NCBI RefSeq assembly: GCF_905404315.1
Contig: NC_066311.1
Coordinates: 372,001-436,000, forward strand
Reading direction: 5' to 3'
From: Leptidea sinapis
Lineage: Eukaryota; Arthropoda; Insecta; Lepidoptera; Pieridae
DNA: 64,000 bases
Below, piece by piece: positions 43,637 to 54,051 of this stretch; position 1 is the first letter of the stretch; every line of letters begins with the position of its first letter. Made by a program: the position numbers and the translations under genes. The notes beneath the pieces were generated by a model, which did not search any database, was not told the origin of the DNA, and was given only the letters and a program-made list of their open reading frames with translations.

Positions 43637-43945
43637 TTTTTTTTATGGCAATAAAGGACGAGACCAGCAGGACGTTCAGTTGATACGCCTTACCCATTAC
43701 AATGCATTGCCGCTCAGGACTGTTGAAAAACCCAAAAATTCTGAGCGGCACTACAATTGCGCTCGTCACCTTGAGACATTAGATGTTAAGTCTCATTTGC
43801 CCAGTAATTTCACTAGCTACGGCGCCGTTCAGACCGACACACAATTATGCTTACATATTAGTGCTTCACGGCAAAAAAGGCGCCGTTGTGGTACATATAA
43901 TCTAGCCGGCATCCTGTGCAAAGGAGGTTATTATTGAAACAAAAA
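43637..43945 (+). repeat. Short interspersed repeat of lepidopteran type
   Basis: Contains CATTACAATGCATTGCCGCT, CTGAGCGGCACTACAATTGC and AATCTAGCCGGCATCCTGTG, phrases I recognise from a very common non-coding repeat in Lepidoptera. No coding capacity. Recognition is from memory and not from a search. Confidence 0.55.
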
Positions 43946-44584
43946 ATATGCTGGCTCGATAACCTCACCATCATTTGAAGTTGTTTTAGGTAGATATAAT
44001 ACGTCAATGCGTCCACTATGCGATAGAGTTCGATTCAGGCAGGCAACGCGAGCACACGTGCCGCGTTATCTGTCCTCCTTCGAATATTTCTATTACCTGC
44101 GTTATCGCACTATCTGCTCAGGCCACCTGGGCTAGCCATTGTTATCGCGCGCCATTGTTCGGGACTCTTTGAGTCTCGCACCTGTAACGTTCCTTCGCGG
44201 AACGTAGCTTAGTTAAAATAAGTGTTAATTACCCGGCTTTACGATCGTGTTAGTTAGCACCTGTGCTGTGTTTAGCGATTCTGCACGCTAATCGTGTGTG
44301 TTGTGAGTGTTGCAGATCGTGCCGTGTGTGTCTTCTCCGTGGGGGCCTGCACAGCGTACATCGGGGTTCCGGCCCAGCCAGCCTACATCCAGCAAAGCTA
44401 AGTCTTAGGCTTAATTATTATTATTAATTTCTTTTAATTTTTGTATATTTCATTATTATTAATAGTATTTTATTAATGTGCAAGTGTACAACAAAAGTAT
44501 AGTTGTCCACTTTATCATTATATTCCCCCTCTGCCTGACTCGGGCAGCGGGGGTTGTCACCCGCTTAACTTATTAACAACAACC

Positions 44585-46234
44585 ATGGCTTCACCAATGG
44601 TTGCCGACGAGGGCCTTCTAAGCGCCCTGCTAGACAAGTTATTTACGGAGAAGATCGCTCCGTTAATTAAGGAAACGATAGATATGCAGACAGCGAAATC
44701 CAAATCTAAAAACTATAAATCGTCATCTGACGTTTCGAGTTCCGACGGGGAATCCGAAATGGAGATAGGCAATGCGTCCGACGCAAGTTCCGTGGCCTCG
44801 GTCAAACCGAGGAAAGTGATCACCCGATCAGCCCGCCCGCCTGTCCTTCAGGCGTACTTTGACGCGCAGGCGACCCCTAAGGTCCCCGCGGTCAGTCCTG
44901 ACCGCACGGTAGCCCCTCAGGCTTCCAGTGCTTCACCGGCCCGGCCGGAATCCGCTCTACCGTCGAGAGCGGAGAGTGTCGCGTCGGATGCTGACGGCTT
45001 CATCACCGTCAGCCGCAAGAAGAAGCGCGGTCGTGAATCGCCTTCTCTAGATAGCACACCCGCGAAGAAAGCCGCGGCCACGACTGGCTCTGCTCCCGCG
45101 TCCGCGCCCACGCCCGCTAAAGCCCGCGTACCGCCTCCGACCAAGCGCCCGCCTCCTATTTTTATAGGGGACCGAGGCCGATGGTTAACCGTCAAAAACA
45201 GGATCCCGAAGACGCTCTCCTTCCAGGCGAGGGCGTACCAATCACTAATTAAACTAGAGACCAGAGAGGTAGCGGACCACCGCGCCCTGACATCTCTTCT
45301 TAGAGAGCTGAGTGTGGGTTTCCACACGTACGCCCTGCCTGAGGAGAAGCGCCTGAGGGTCGTTATTAGAAACGTCCCCAAAGAGATAGACGAGGCCGAC
45401 ATTCTGTCGGACCTCAAAGAGCAGGGCTACCCTGCACACGAGGTGCACCGTATGCGCGGAACCAACAATAAACAACCATTTAACATGGTTCTCGTAGTCC
45501 TCGACCTCACGCAAGAGGGAAAGGAAATTTTCAACATCAAATCGGTTTGTTCCCTTCAGGGCATCCGTACCGAAGCTCCTCGCAACCGCGGGGGGCCCGG
45601 TCAGTGTCACAGATGCCAATTATACGGGCACTCGGCACGAAATTGCGAACACACTCCGAGGTGTGTGAAGTGCCTCGGGAAACACGGCACGCCAGAGTGC
45701 CCTCGACCAGCGCAATGCGCGGAGCCCCCGGCCTGCGTCTTGTGCGGGGAGAAGGGGCACCCCGCGAGCTATCGCGGGTGTCCCAAGGCACCCAAACACA
45801 AGCGTCACCCAGGGTGCCGCCAGCCGCAAGGCAGAGCAGAGAAGGTGGAGTTCACTCCAACCTTCAAACCTGCGCCGCCTCCGAAAGTAAACGCCTGGGC
45901 GAGGTCTCCTCCGGCTGCCACAGAGGCCACTCTCGCGGCCCCCGCGCCCCTCCGGCCTCCGCTAGCGTCCCGCCCGGCGGCGTCGGTCCCGCGACCTAGG
46001 CCACCGGCGCCCGCGTCCGCGGCAACAGGTAGCAAAGGCGGCAGCACCTTTGCTTTCATGTTCGAACTGTCAGAGATGTTCGACATTGACGAAATAACAG
46101 CCCTGGCCAGCAGGCTCGATGCTGTCCGGGAAGACCCGCCGTCGCTCCTGCAAGTTATGGCAGACAACGGCAAAATATTCCGTGCCCTCACCGATATAGG
46201 GCTAAAGTATAAAAACAACATTCGCGATGCCTAA
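44585..46234 (+). CDS. Jockey-like LINE ORF1 (gag-like) protein
   Basis: 549 codons from MASPMVADEGLLSALLDKLF. The N terminus is acidic and serine-rich; residues about 80-200 are Ala/Pro/Lys-rich and disordered, with the basic patch SRKKKRGRE, a possible nuclear signal. The middle, about 225-330, is an RNA-binding-like region (RVVIRNVPKEIDEADIL). Three zinc knuckles follow at about 340-405 (CHRCQLYGHSARNC, CVKCLGKHGTPEC, CVLCGEKGHPASYRGC). A Pro/Ala-rich stretch and a short helical tail (FMFELSEMFDIDEI) end the protein. The start ATG has a good context (ACAACCATGG). Role by family: binds the element's RNA and carries it to chromatin. The 3' end overlaps ORF2. Confidence 0.9.
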   Translation: MASPMVADEGLLSALLDKLFTEKIAPLIKETIDMQTAKSKSKNYKSSSDVSSSDGESEMEIGNASDASSVASVKPRKVITRSARPPVLQAYFDAQATPKVPAVSPDRTVAPQASSASPARPESALPSRAESVASDADGFITVSRKKKRGRESPSLDSTPAKKAAATTGSAPASAPTPAKARVPPPTKRPPPIFIGDRGRWLTVKNRIPKTLSFQARAYQSLIKLETREVADHRALTSLLRELSVGFHTYALPEEKRLRVVIRNVPKEIDEADILSDLKEQGYPAHEVHRMRGTNNKQPFNMVLVVLDLTQEGKEIFNIKSVCSLQGIRTEAPRNRGGPGQCHRCQLYGHSARNCEHTPRCVKCLGKHGTPECPRPAQCAEPPACVLCGEKGHPASYRGCPKAPKHKRHPGCRQPQGRAEKVEFTPTFKPAPPPKVNAWARSPPAATEATLAAPAPLRPPLASRPAASVPRPRPPAPASAATGSKGGSTFAFMFELSEMFDIDEITALASRLDAVREDPPSLLQVMADNGKIFRALTDIGLKYKNNIRDA

Positions 46235-49118
46235 TTACGTAAGCGGACGGGTCAAACCACATACGCTCCGAATAGCGTATTTTAACGCCCAAGGCCTTAA
46301 GCCTCAACTAGACTTGGTGAAGGAGTTCGCTCACGAACATCAATTAGACCTATTCTTAGTGCAAGAGACATTTTTAAAACCACGTATACGCGATCCGCGT
46401 ATCGCTAATTATAACTTAGTTAAGAATGATCGCACCACCCGTATGGGCGGCACCCTCATTTATTTTAAAAGGTCTCTACACTGTATACCTATAGATCCTC
46501 CGGTCCTCACTAACATCGAGGCCTCTGCCATCCGGGTCAGTATGGCGAATCACCAGCCGATCACTGTTATTTCAGCTTATCTTCCGCCGAACAAACAAAT
46601 ATTAGACACAGATATAGAAGCATTACTCGGCCACGGGGCCGCAGTCATAGTGGGCGGCGATCTTAACGCCAAACACTCCAGCTGGAACAGTAGAGCCACA
46701 AATAGAAACGGAATTTTATTAGACTCTCTCACAGACACGCGGAACTTTTCAGTAATAGCACCCGACGAACCAACACGTTATCCGGATAACGTCGCGCACC
46801 GACCCGACATTCTAGACGTTGCGTTACTTAAAAACGTAACGCTCAATGTAAATTCAATCGAGGTTCTTCACGAATTAGAGTCAGACCACCGGCCCGTCGT
46901 CCTAAATCTAGGCCCACCGGTTAACTTTCAACCACCGACGAAAACAGTGATCGACTGGCAACGGCTGGAAAAGGATCTCGAGTCTATCAAGTCCGACGAC
47001 CTTGACCGTATACCGGACGTCATCGACTCGGTCGACACGGCTCACAGTGCTATCTCTCATGTGACGTCACACATACAGAGTAGGATCAAGGCCTGCTCCA
47101 GGCAGGTTCCGACGATGCAACCGCATCGCCTAAACCTGCCTCCAGAGGTCAGGAACTTACTCACACAGAAGCATAGAGCCACTAGATTTTACGACAGGTA
47201 TCCGTCGGTCGAGAATAGGCGCCACCTCCGCTACCTACAGCGGGTGGTACGGGAACGTATCGCGGAACTCCGCGGCGAACGTTGGGACCGCTTGCTCGGC
47301 AACCTTAAGCCATCACATGTGGCTTTCTGGAAGCTGCCTCGCGCGTTCAAACAGGAGCCGCCCACTGTCATGCCTCCTTTGGACAGACCGGGACTGCAGC
47401 CGGCGCTCGATGACGATGAGAAGGCTGAATGCCTCGCCGATAGTCTCGAGAGTCAGTGCTCTCCAAATGCAGCAGCCGACCCGACACACGTTGACGAAGT
47501 TGATCGTGAAGTTGAACGTCGCTCCGCTCTGAGCCCTTCAGGCGACGTCATAAAACCCACCTCTTACGAAGAGGTGAAACTAATCATTAAGGAGCTTCAC
47601 TCCAAGAAGGCCCCGGGGCCCGACACTATAAACAATAGGGTTCTTAAAATCCTACCCTCGACCCTTATTACTTTATTGGTTACCATTTTTAATATTCTAT
47701 TGTCTAATAGCGCGTTCCCCGAACAATGGAAGGATTCCATTGTTATCGGTATCCCAAAACCCAATAAACCTAAAGCTAATCCGAGTAGCTATAGGCCTAT
47801 TAGTTTAATTAACTCGATCGGGAAACTTTACGAAAGATTAATTCTCGCGCGTCTTAATCATTACATCGCGGAGCTTAACCTGATACCCGACATACAGTTC
47901 GGATTCAGAACCGCTCACTCGTGTCCCCAGCAGGCTCACCGACTCACCGAGTACATTCTCATACGGCGTCAATTTCACGCTACCACGGCAGCCGTGTTTT
48001 TCGATGTCGCGAAGGCCTTCGACAAGGTATGGCACAACGGCTTAGTATTCAAGCTGTATCAACTGGGAGTGCCAGACAGGCTCGTGCGCATCATTCGAGC
48101 CTACCTTACCGATCGCTCCTTCCGATATCGAGTAGAGGGCACCCTATCCTCACCCAGACCCATCAGGTCTGGCGTGCCACAGGGCTCGGTCCTCTCTCCC
48201 ACTCTTTTCTCGCTCTTCACGAGCGACATTCCCAAGTTTCCGAGTGTCCAGCTCGCTCAGTACGCTGACGACACGGCACTCTACTTCGGCTCCAACCGCT
48301 CAACCTTGAGCAAGAACATTAAAGTGCTTCAAGCCGCCGTCGATGAACTAGGCAACTGGTTCAGAAAATGGCGGATTGAAGTGAACCCCACCAAGAGTGC
48401 AGCGGTACTCTTCGGTAACGCGAATAGCATCCGCGCTAAAAAACAACCGACTGACGTTATTAAACTGTATGAAACACCCATACCGTGGGTGAAGGATTAC
48501 AAATACTTAGGAGTCACGTTCAACAGCAATATGAACTTCAAGAAACATATTGATACGGTATGCAATAGAGCCCGATTTGTCCTCAGTCGCCTTTATCCAC
48601 TTGTGTGTGGGCGAAGCAAACTTCCGCTCAAACACAAAGTGACGCTGTACAAAACCATCGTACGGCCTATACTGTCATACGCAAGCGTCGTTTTCGCGCA
48701 CACCCGACCGAGCTACTTACGCCGTTTGCAAGTAGTTCAAAATAAATTCACGCGCATGGCAACCGGAGCCCCGTGGTTCATCCGAAACGTTGACCTTCAC
48801 CGCGACCTAGAGCTTCCGACAATAGCTCAACACTTTAAAGAGATCTCGCGACGCTTCTTTGACAAGGCGCCTAACCATCCCAACATCTTGGTTAGAAAGG
48901 CATGCGGGTACACCCCCCTTCACCATAGTCTCAACCCAGTAAGACGTCCCAGACACGTAACGGTAGACCCGGATGACGACATCACCATCGCGAACGCGAC
49001 ACCCACACAAACACCGACACAGACACGCACACACCGCCTTCGCAGGCGTAGACGCGGTCAACCACCGCAAACCACTGGCACTCGTCACTCTGACGATGGC
49101 CAGCGGCCCGCACCCTAG
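46227..49118 (+). CDS. Jockey-like LINE ORF2: AP endonuclease and reverse transcriptase
   Basis: 963 codons from MPNYVSGRVKPHTLRIAYFN. The AP endonuclease lies at about 14-230 with YFNAQGLK, VQETFLK (catalytic Glu), GGDLNAKHSSWNS and ESDHRPVVL. Reverse transcriptase lies at about 440-760 with KKAPGPDTINNRVLK, YRPISLINSIGKLYERL, FGFRTAHSC, FFDVAKAFDKVWH, SGVPQGSVLSPTLFSLF and the catalytic YADD near 680. A thumb segment (YKYLGVTFNS) and an Arg-rich tail (HRLRRRRRGQ) follow. No RNase H is present. The ATG overlaps the ORF1 stop in ATGCCTAA, which suggests coupled reinitiation, as known for some insect LINEs. All catalytic motifs are intact. A second copy with stops lies at 55703-57393. Confidence 0.93.
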   Translation: MPNYVSGRVKPHTLRIAYFNAQGLKPQLDLVKEFAHEHQLDLFLVQETFLKPRIRDPRIANYNLVKNDRTTRMGGTLIYFKRSLHCIPIDPPVLTNIEASAIRVSMANHQPITVISAYLPPNKQILDTDIEALLGHGAAVIVGGDLNAKHSSWNSRATNRNGILLDSLTDTRNFSVIAPDEPTRYPDNVAHRPDILDVALLKNVTLNVNSIEVLHELESDHRPVVLNLGPPVNFQPPTKTVIDWQRLEKDLESIKSDDLDRIPDVIDSVDTAHSAISHVTSHIQSRIKACSRQVPTMQPHRLNLPPEVRNLLTQKHRATRFYDRYPSVENRRHLRYLQRVVRERIAELRGERWDRLLGNLKPSHVAFWKLPRAFKQEPPTVMPPLDRPGLQPALDDDEKAECLADSLESQCSPNAAADPTHVDEVDREVERRSALSPSGDVIKPTSYEEVKLIIKELHSKKAPGPDTINNRVLKILPSTLITLLVTIFNILLSNSAFPEQWKDSIVIGIPKPNKPKANPSSYRPISLINSIGKLYERLILARLNHYIAELNLIPDIQFGFRTAHSCPQQAHRLTEYILIRRQFHATTAAVFFDVAKAFDKVWHNGLVFKLYQLGVPDRLVRIIRAYLTDRSFRYRVEGTLSSPRPIRSGVPQGSVLSPTLFSLFTSDIPKFPSVQLAQYADDTALYFGSNRSTLSKNIKVLQAAVDELGNWFRKWRIEVNPTKSAAVLFGNANSIRAKKQPTDVIKLYETPIPWVKDYKYLGVTFNSNMNFKKHIDTVCNRARFVLSRLYPLVCGRSKLPLKHKVTLYKTIVRPILSYASVVFAHTRPSYLRRLQVVQNKFTRMATGAPWFIRNVDLHRDLELPTIAQHFKEISRRFFDKAPNHPNILVRKACGYTPLHHSLNPVRRPRHVTVDPDDDITIANATPTQTPTQTRTHRLRRRRRGQPPQTTGTRHSDDGQRPAP

Positions 49119-49707
49119 ATACATCACACATTGTTTTGATACCCGACGAGACGTTAGTCCTCGTCCTGTAATCGCTTCACTACACTCACTTACACACGGA
49201 CTGACTGACGGACTGACATACACCACTTACACAATCACAAACACACTCCACAAACAGACACAAACACAAACATACATGCACACAAACATTTACACTACGT
49301 ACATACATACAAACACACATACTTGCAATCATAAACACATACATACACACCTACATACATTACACAAAACATCACCACACTCGCCGGCGAGTGTGCTCTT
49401 ATCACCTTTTCATCTTTCATCTTCATCTCATCTTCATTTTCATTCTCTCTCCTTCCCACAAGCACACAGCCGGTCTGAGGTTCGAGTCTCCTTAGGAGAC
49501 GCCCCGCGACTGTTGTTGCGTAGTCTTTGCGGCCTCCACGGCCCACGTCCTACTTCGCTGTGAAAGCCAGGGCTGCTAACAGCACAGAGGAGGTTTTAGT
49601 CGGTATGGGGTGTCCGCTTACGCGGACACTCGAGTCCGACATATTACGCCCCGTTCCGGGGCGTAAATACGTAACAGTATTTCCTCCTCTCAAAAAAAAA
49701 AAAAAAA
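49119..49707 (+). other. Jockey-like LINE 3' untranslated region with hairpins
   Basis: CA-rich stretch, then three stem-loops: CACACTCGCCGGCGAGTGTG (49376-49395, perfect 10 bp arms); TGTCCGC TTAC GCGGACA (about 49612-49629); and CGCCCCG TT CCGGGGCG (about 49649-49665). Poly(A) follows. The same elements are kept in the fragment at 20096-20531. Confidence 0.8.
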
Positions 49708-49784
49708 ACTTTGCGATAGTTTCTATTCAAAGAGATTATTTTTATTTGCCTCCATGAAATGTTTAAGATTTTGACAAGAATAAC

Positions 49785-50180
49785 ATAATCACCCAGCATT
49801 TTATACCACATCTGCAACACCAGGGATCAAGAGATGTGTTGCCGGCCTTTAAGTTGGAAGTATGGTGCAATCTTGAAGATTTCTAAGTCGTATCGGTTCA
49901 GGAAAACTGCAGCCGCTAATTGATTTCACAATGTGTCTGTGTGAACCATGAAGTATCTCACAAAACTCGCGGTTGTAGAATGCTCAGACGTCAACATGAT
50001 GCGGGTGGAATTTCGCATTTTGACGTAATGTCCGGTGGTGGAATTCGGCTATTGGTATATATTAAATTCTAAACATTATTATATTATAAGCAGCCAAAAA
50101 CGCTCCTGTGATTCTGGTGTTGCAGGAGAATGTGGTGTCCACCTAACACCAGATGACCACTACACTCGTTTGTCCCGCTC
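49785..50180 (+). repeat. Interspersed repeat of lepidopteran type
   Basis: Contains GTGTTGCCGGCCTTTAAG, CTAAGTCGTATCGGTTCAGG, GACGTAATGTCCGGTGGTGG and GTTGCAGGAGAATGTGG, all phrases I recognise from a frequent non-coding moth and butterfly repeat. No open frame of interest. Confidence 0.5.
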
Positions 50181-50329
50181 TTCTAAAAGGAACAAGACAA
50201 AAAAATCATTTATTCATTTCAGTAAAATATTACACTCTAGAATTTCGAAAAAACGTGTCTTAACAATCTTTGACTCGAAACTCAAAAAAAAACCTCAAAA
50301 TGGTAACGAATGCAGTTGATGCATCAACC

Positions 50330-50485
50330 CGTTGTAAATAAGTAAAGATAATATATATTACACAAATAAAATTTGAATAACAAAATTTTATGAACTATGC
50401 GGGATTCGAACCTACGACCTCCAGCGTTCCGTGCCGGTGCTCTAACCAACTGAGCTAACCGTTCGAGTAACGCCTCGTTATAAAA
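50330..50485 (-). mobile_element. tRNA-derived SINE
   Basis: The minus strand reads CGGTTAGCTCAGTTGGTTAG (A box) then GGTCGTAGGTTCGAATCCC (B box), followed by a short AT-rich tail. The T stem has a mismatch and the acceptor stem is absent, so this is a SINE head and not a tRNA gene. Confidence 0.7.
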
Positions 50486-52538
50486 TTCTGTTTGCTTTGT
50501 TCAACTCTCAGGTTTTAACTTCCATTTATCAACTATACAAATAAAATTAACTTTTAATGTTTTTATACCTACATAAACCAACCTTAACCATGAGCATGGC
50601 AGATACACTCAGACCCCGTTAGAAACAGAGAACACCAATGCTGTTACGCACTCGTGTATTTCATTTTTTTTACAACATTCTGACGTGCAGTATTATGCAA
50701 GGAGGTCATAGTGCTGACATAAATATAGTTTTGGCGCGGCAGAAGAGACCTGTTCGTGATATTTATATACCACACCTTTTATTTAAATTACTTTATGTAA
50801 TTAGCGTAGTAGTCGTTATGGTAGAGTAAGCAAGTTTCAATTACCAGGTAAAATATCGATATCGACAATTCAATATTCATAGAATCACTACATCACTAAC
50901 ATACGTCACCATAATGTTAGGAGTGGCAACATAATAACGACGAAATTAACAGTTTTTATGTTGGTAAATCTCACTGCACGATTCATCGAATTTCAATTTT
51001 TAGTAAGGCAGTCGCCGCTTCTAAAACGTATTTATTGACATTCTATTTATTGGTATTAGTCAAATGTTTGTGTAAAGGCCTATTGAAATCACGGAACAGA
51101 AACACTAGTGGAAGTGGCATGTGGGCGTTACCCTGTCGCCACTATTATGTACAAATGTCGAGGCTCAAGTGAGAAAAGTCATTTGATGTCAAGTGAAGCT
51201 TTATTATCTTTTAAATAATACAAATATGCCTTAGTGTGCCAAATTGTACTGTAGAAATCATAACCGCAATAAAAATATGTCCAACGAAGGGATTTCCTAT
51301 CCACATAACCATAACATTACGACGTATGATTCATTTACCTTTACTTTTAATCGATGTAACTTATGTTAGAATAATTAATGTAAACAATAAAACTATCTTG
51401 CTGCTCAACAAGTGCATGCATGTACATATCGATATAATTTTATCGAAATAATTTTTTTCTTTATAAATTGTATTCAAGTATTGCTCTTTTCCATGCACCA
51501 TGCGATAAGGGTGTTAGTAAGCAAAATGTTAAAATATGGTTGTGGTAATTGTGTACAAGAGAGGATACGATAAATTCAAATTAATGGTTTTAATTGTCTC
51601 TTAATTATTATTTAACTAATATATGTAAGATTCCAGTTAAACTATTAAAGCGTTAATTTTTAAATATAGACAGACATTTTTTTTATTAAACATTTAATAT
51701 TTGGCATATATTGAGGTTTCACCGGTTGAGTCGAGATGGAGTAGAAGAAAAACATCATCAAATCATGGAGTAGAGGAAGTACGTCATAGAATTGTAAAAA
51801 ATAGATCGAAAACCATGAATTGGTAATATACTTTATCAACCCTGATTACATCATTTCTAGTTTTCACTAACTTATCGATATGTTTATTAATTTTCGTACA
51901 ACACTAGGTATTTTGACAGAAGTTAAATCTATGGTGAAAGAGTTCTTATTACTTCAAGATTTTATATGTTATTTTTCGCAATTTAAGAAAAAGTTCCGAG
52001 GTTGTCATTATCACTTTAAGAATATGAGATTAGCGTAATGGTATAAAGTTCGAAATTGATGTAAATAAATTTGTAGTTATGTCTTTAATTTTTCGTAATT
52101 GTGAATTTAGGCCTATCATAAAGCAGGAATTAAGGACGCGTTTATGAATCCGACAAAAATAAGATATTTTTCGGTAGAGTTTGTTATGAAATGAAACTAA
52201 ATCTAACAAAACTAAAATTTGCCACACATAGATTACTTCTTTATCTCCAATTAGCGGGAAATGTTTGCTTTGAAATTTTGATATTTTATGTCGTAAAAAT
52301 GATTATCCGTTACCTCTTCACACAAAATTGACGAAATGGGGCTTCATTCGGGATCAGTTTTCTGCTACTACTTACATAATTTTGTCCCTTAACCTTACCT
52401 AACGTAAGGAAAGCAGATATAATATTTTCAAAAACACGGGAAATAAATTAATGAATAGGTCATAAATAATCTCAGAAAAAAATAAAAATGAATCGTCTAA
52501 AATTCATATATTTTTCTGATAAGCATGAGCTTTAAAGT
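50486..52538. other. AT-rich non-coding stretch
   Basis: No supported gene, repeat or exon. I looked on the minus strand for upstream exons of gene 2 and found none with both splice sites and a VWA motif. Confidence 0.45.
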
Positions 52539-53285
52539 GTGGTATTAAGGGTTATTTTATTTTGTACTCCGTACGCATTGCATAGAGAGATCTATCGAAA
52601 CAACGTCAGTCCGCGCTCGGCCGCCGTCGCGTCGTGGGTAGACACTGTGTCGGTTGTAAGTAGCAGCTCCTACTCGGAAAGATCGCTGTACGAACATGAA
52701 TATTTTTACAAGCTCTACAATACTGTCTTTGATACTTTACATATTTTGTACGCAGATTTGTCAGATTTTCAAAAAATTATGTTTCTGTATTTTTTTGAAG
52801 AATTAGTGATTTATAAGTTCATCTCTAAATATAAGGACTATATCGAAATCCAAGATGGCGCTATGAAATTTACCAACTTCTCTTCATGGGTGTCATTTTC
52901 ATGGTTTTCGGGGTCAACAATAACGAATATTGTGTCAAAACAGAAATCCCAGATGGCGCCTATGAAATTTACCAACTTCTCTTCATGGGTGTCATTTTCA
53001 TGGTTTTCAGGGTTAACAATATCGAATATCGGGTCAAAATCGAAATTCAATATGTCGACTATGAAATTTACGAACTTCTCTACATGGGTGTCATTTTCAT
53101 GGTTTTCGGGGTCAACAATAACGAATTTCGGGTCAAAAACGAAGTTCAAGATGCCGCCTATCAAATTCAACAACTTATCATCATGGGTGTCATTTTCATG
53201 GTTTTTGGGGTCAAAAATAACAAATATCGGGTCAAAATCGAAATCCACGATGGCGCCTATGAAATCTACAAAGTTTTCTTCATGA
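52539..53285 (+). other. Doubtful 248-codon open frame across a minisatellite
   Basis: The first 108 codons are unique sequence (MVLRVILFCTPYALHREIYR...) and the rest is five imperfect copies of a 33-residue unit rich in Ser, Trp and Phe (FSSWVSFSWFSG). Because the unit is exactly 99 bp, an open frame persists in the two other readable frames as well. I do not consider it a proven gene; the repeat explains it. Confidence 0.3.
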
Positions 53286-53320
53286 GTGTCATTTACATCG
53301 TCAAAATTAGAATTCATTCA
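52853..53320. repeat. 99 bp minisatellite, five units
   Basis: Unit starts lie at about 52853, 52951, 53050, 53149 and 53248 (AGATGGCGCCTATGAAATTT and variants). Units share TTCATGGGTGTCATTTTCAT and GGGGTCAACAATAACGAAT. They differ by single bases, so the array is moderately old. Confidence 0.9.
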
Positions 53321-53323
53321 TAA

Positions 53324-53734
53324 ACGTAAATTATATTTTAGAGACTGAGCGTTTGGCGATTAAATAAAACAACTGCTTGACTGTGAGGAATATATGGAAG
53401 ATATTTGGAAGATATGATTTATTAAAAAGTTACACGATATATATACAAAATCCTTAAAACTAGTTACCTAATTACAATCGTTACTTAAAAAATATTTACA
53501 AGTTCAGAAAATACACGCCAATACTAGAGCTTACATTTTAACCAATAGTAAAACGTTTCATTGAATAAGATTTGAGAATAATATTATGTGGTCTATCACG
53601 CTCTAAAACTAATGCTATCGCAGTTTGTGTAAGCTCGCGTCGAAGCTCGATCATACGATATCAATGAGCATTCCGCACCTACGGCTGTTGCTCATTGATT
53701 AAAATTGCGTGAATAGCGATCGACCCCCGAGTCC
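53324..53734. other. AT-rich stretch with one hairpin
   Basis: No gene. A perfect 11 bp inverted repeat (ATCAATGAGCA ... TGCTCATTGAT) with an 18 bp loop lies at 53660-53699. Confidence 0.6.
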
Positions 53735-54051
53735 CTGTTTCGCGATTCTGCACGCTAATCGTGTGTGTTGTGAGTGTTGCAGATCGTGCCGTGTGTGTCT
53801 TCTCCGTGGGGGCCTGCACAGCGTACATCGGGGTTCCGGCCCAGCCAGTCTACATCCAGCAAAGCTAAGTCTTAGGCTTAATTATTATTATTAATTTCTT
53901 TTAATTTTTGTATATTTCATTATTATTAATAGTATTTTATTAATGTGCAAGTGTACAACAAAAGTATAGTTGTCCACTTTATCATTATATTCCCCCTCTG
54001 CCTGACTCGGGCAGCGGGGGTTGTCACCCGCTTAACTTATTAACAACAACC

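Larger units (their letters stand above)
44027..49707 (+). mobile_element. Full-length Jockey-like LINE (copy 1), coding-intact
   Basis: 5.68 kb from AGTTCGATTCAGG to a poly(A) run of about 17. Flanked by ACTATGCGATAG (44015-44026) and ACTTTGCGATAG (49708-49719), a 12 bp target duplication with one mismatch. 5' leader 44027-44584, ORF1, ORF2 overlapping by 8 bp, and a 3' untranslated region of 575 bp with three hairpins. The lack of RNase H, the AP endonuclease and the poly(A) end fit the Jockey clade. Intact ORFs plus duplication make this the best candidate in the window for a recently active LINE. Confidence 0.9.

Noticed and set aside
44917..45829. Several minus and alternative-frame open reading frames over LINE ORF1
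   Set aside because: They are shadows of a GC-rich coding region; the plus frame with zinc knuckles explains it.
50395..50470. tRNA gene on the minus strand
   Set aside because: A and B boxes are good, but there is no acceptor stem and the T stem has a mismatch; it fits a SINE head.
53660..53699. Hairpin as a transcription terminator
   Set aside because: Intrinsic bacterial-type terminators are not expected in an insect nuclear genome, and no adjacent gene ends here.
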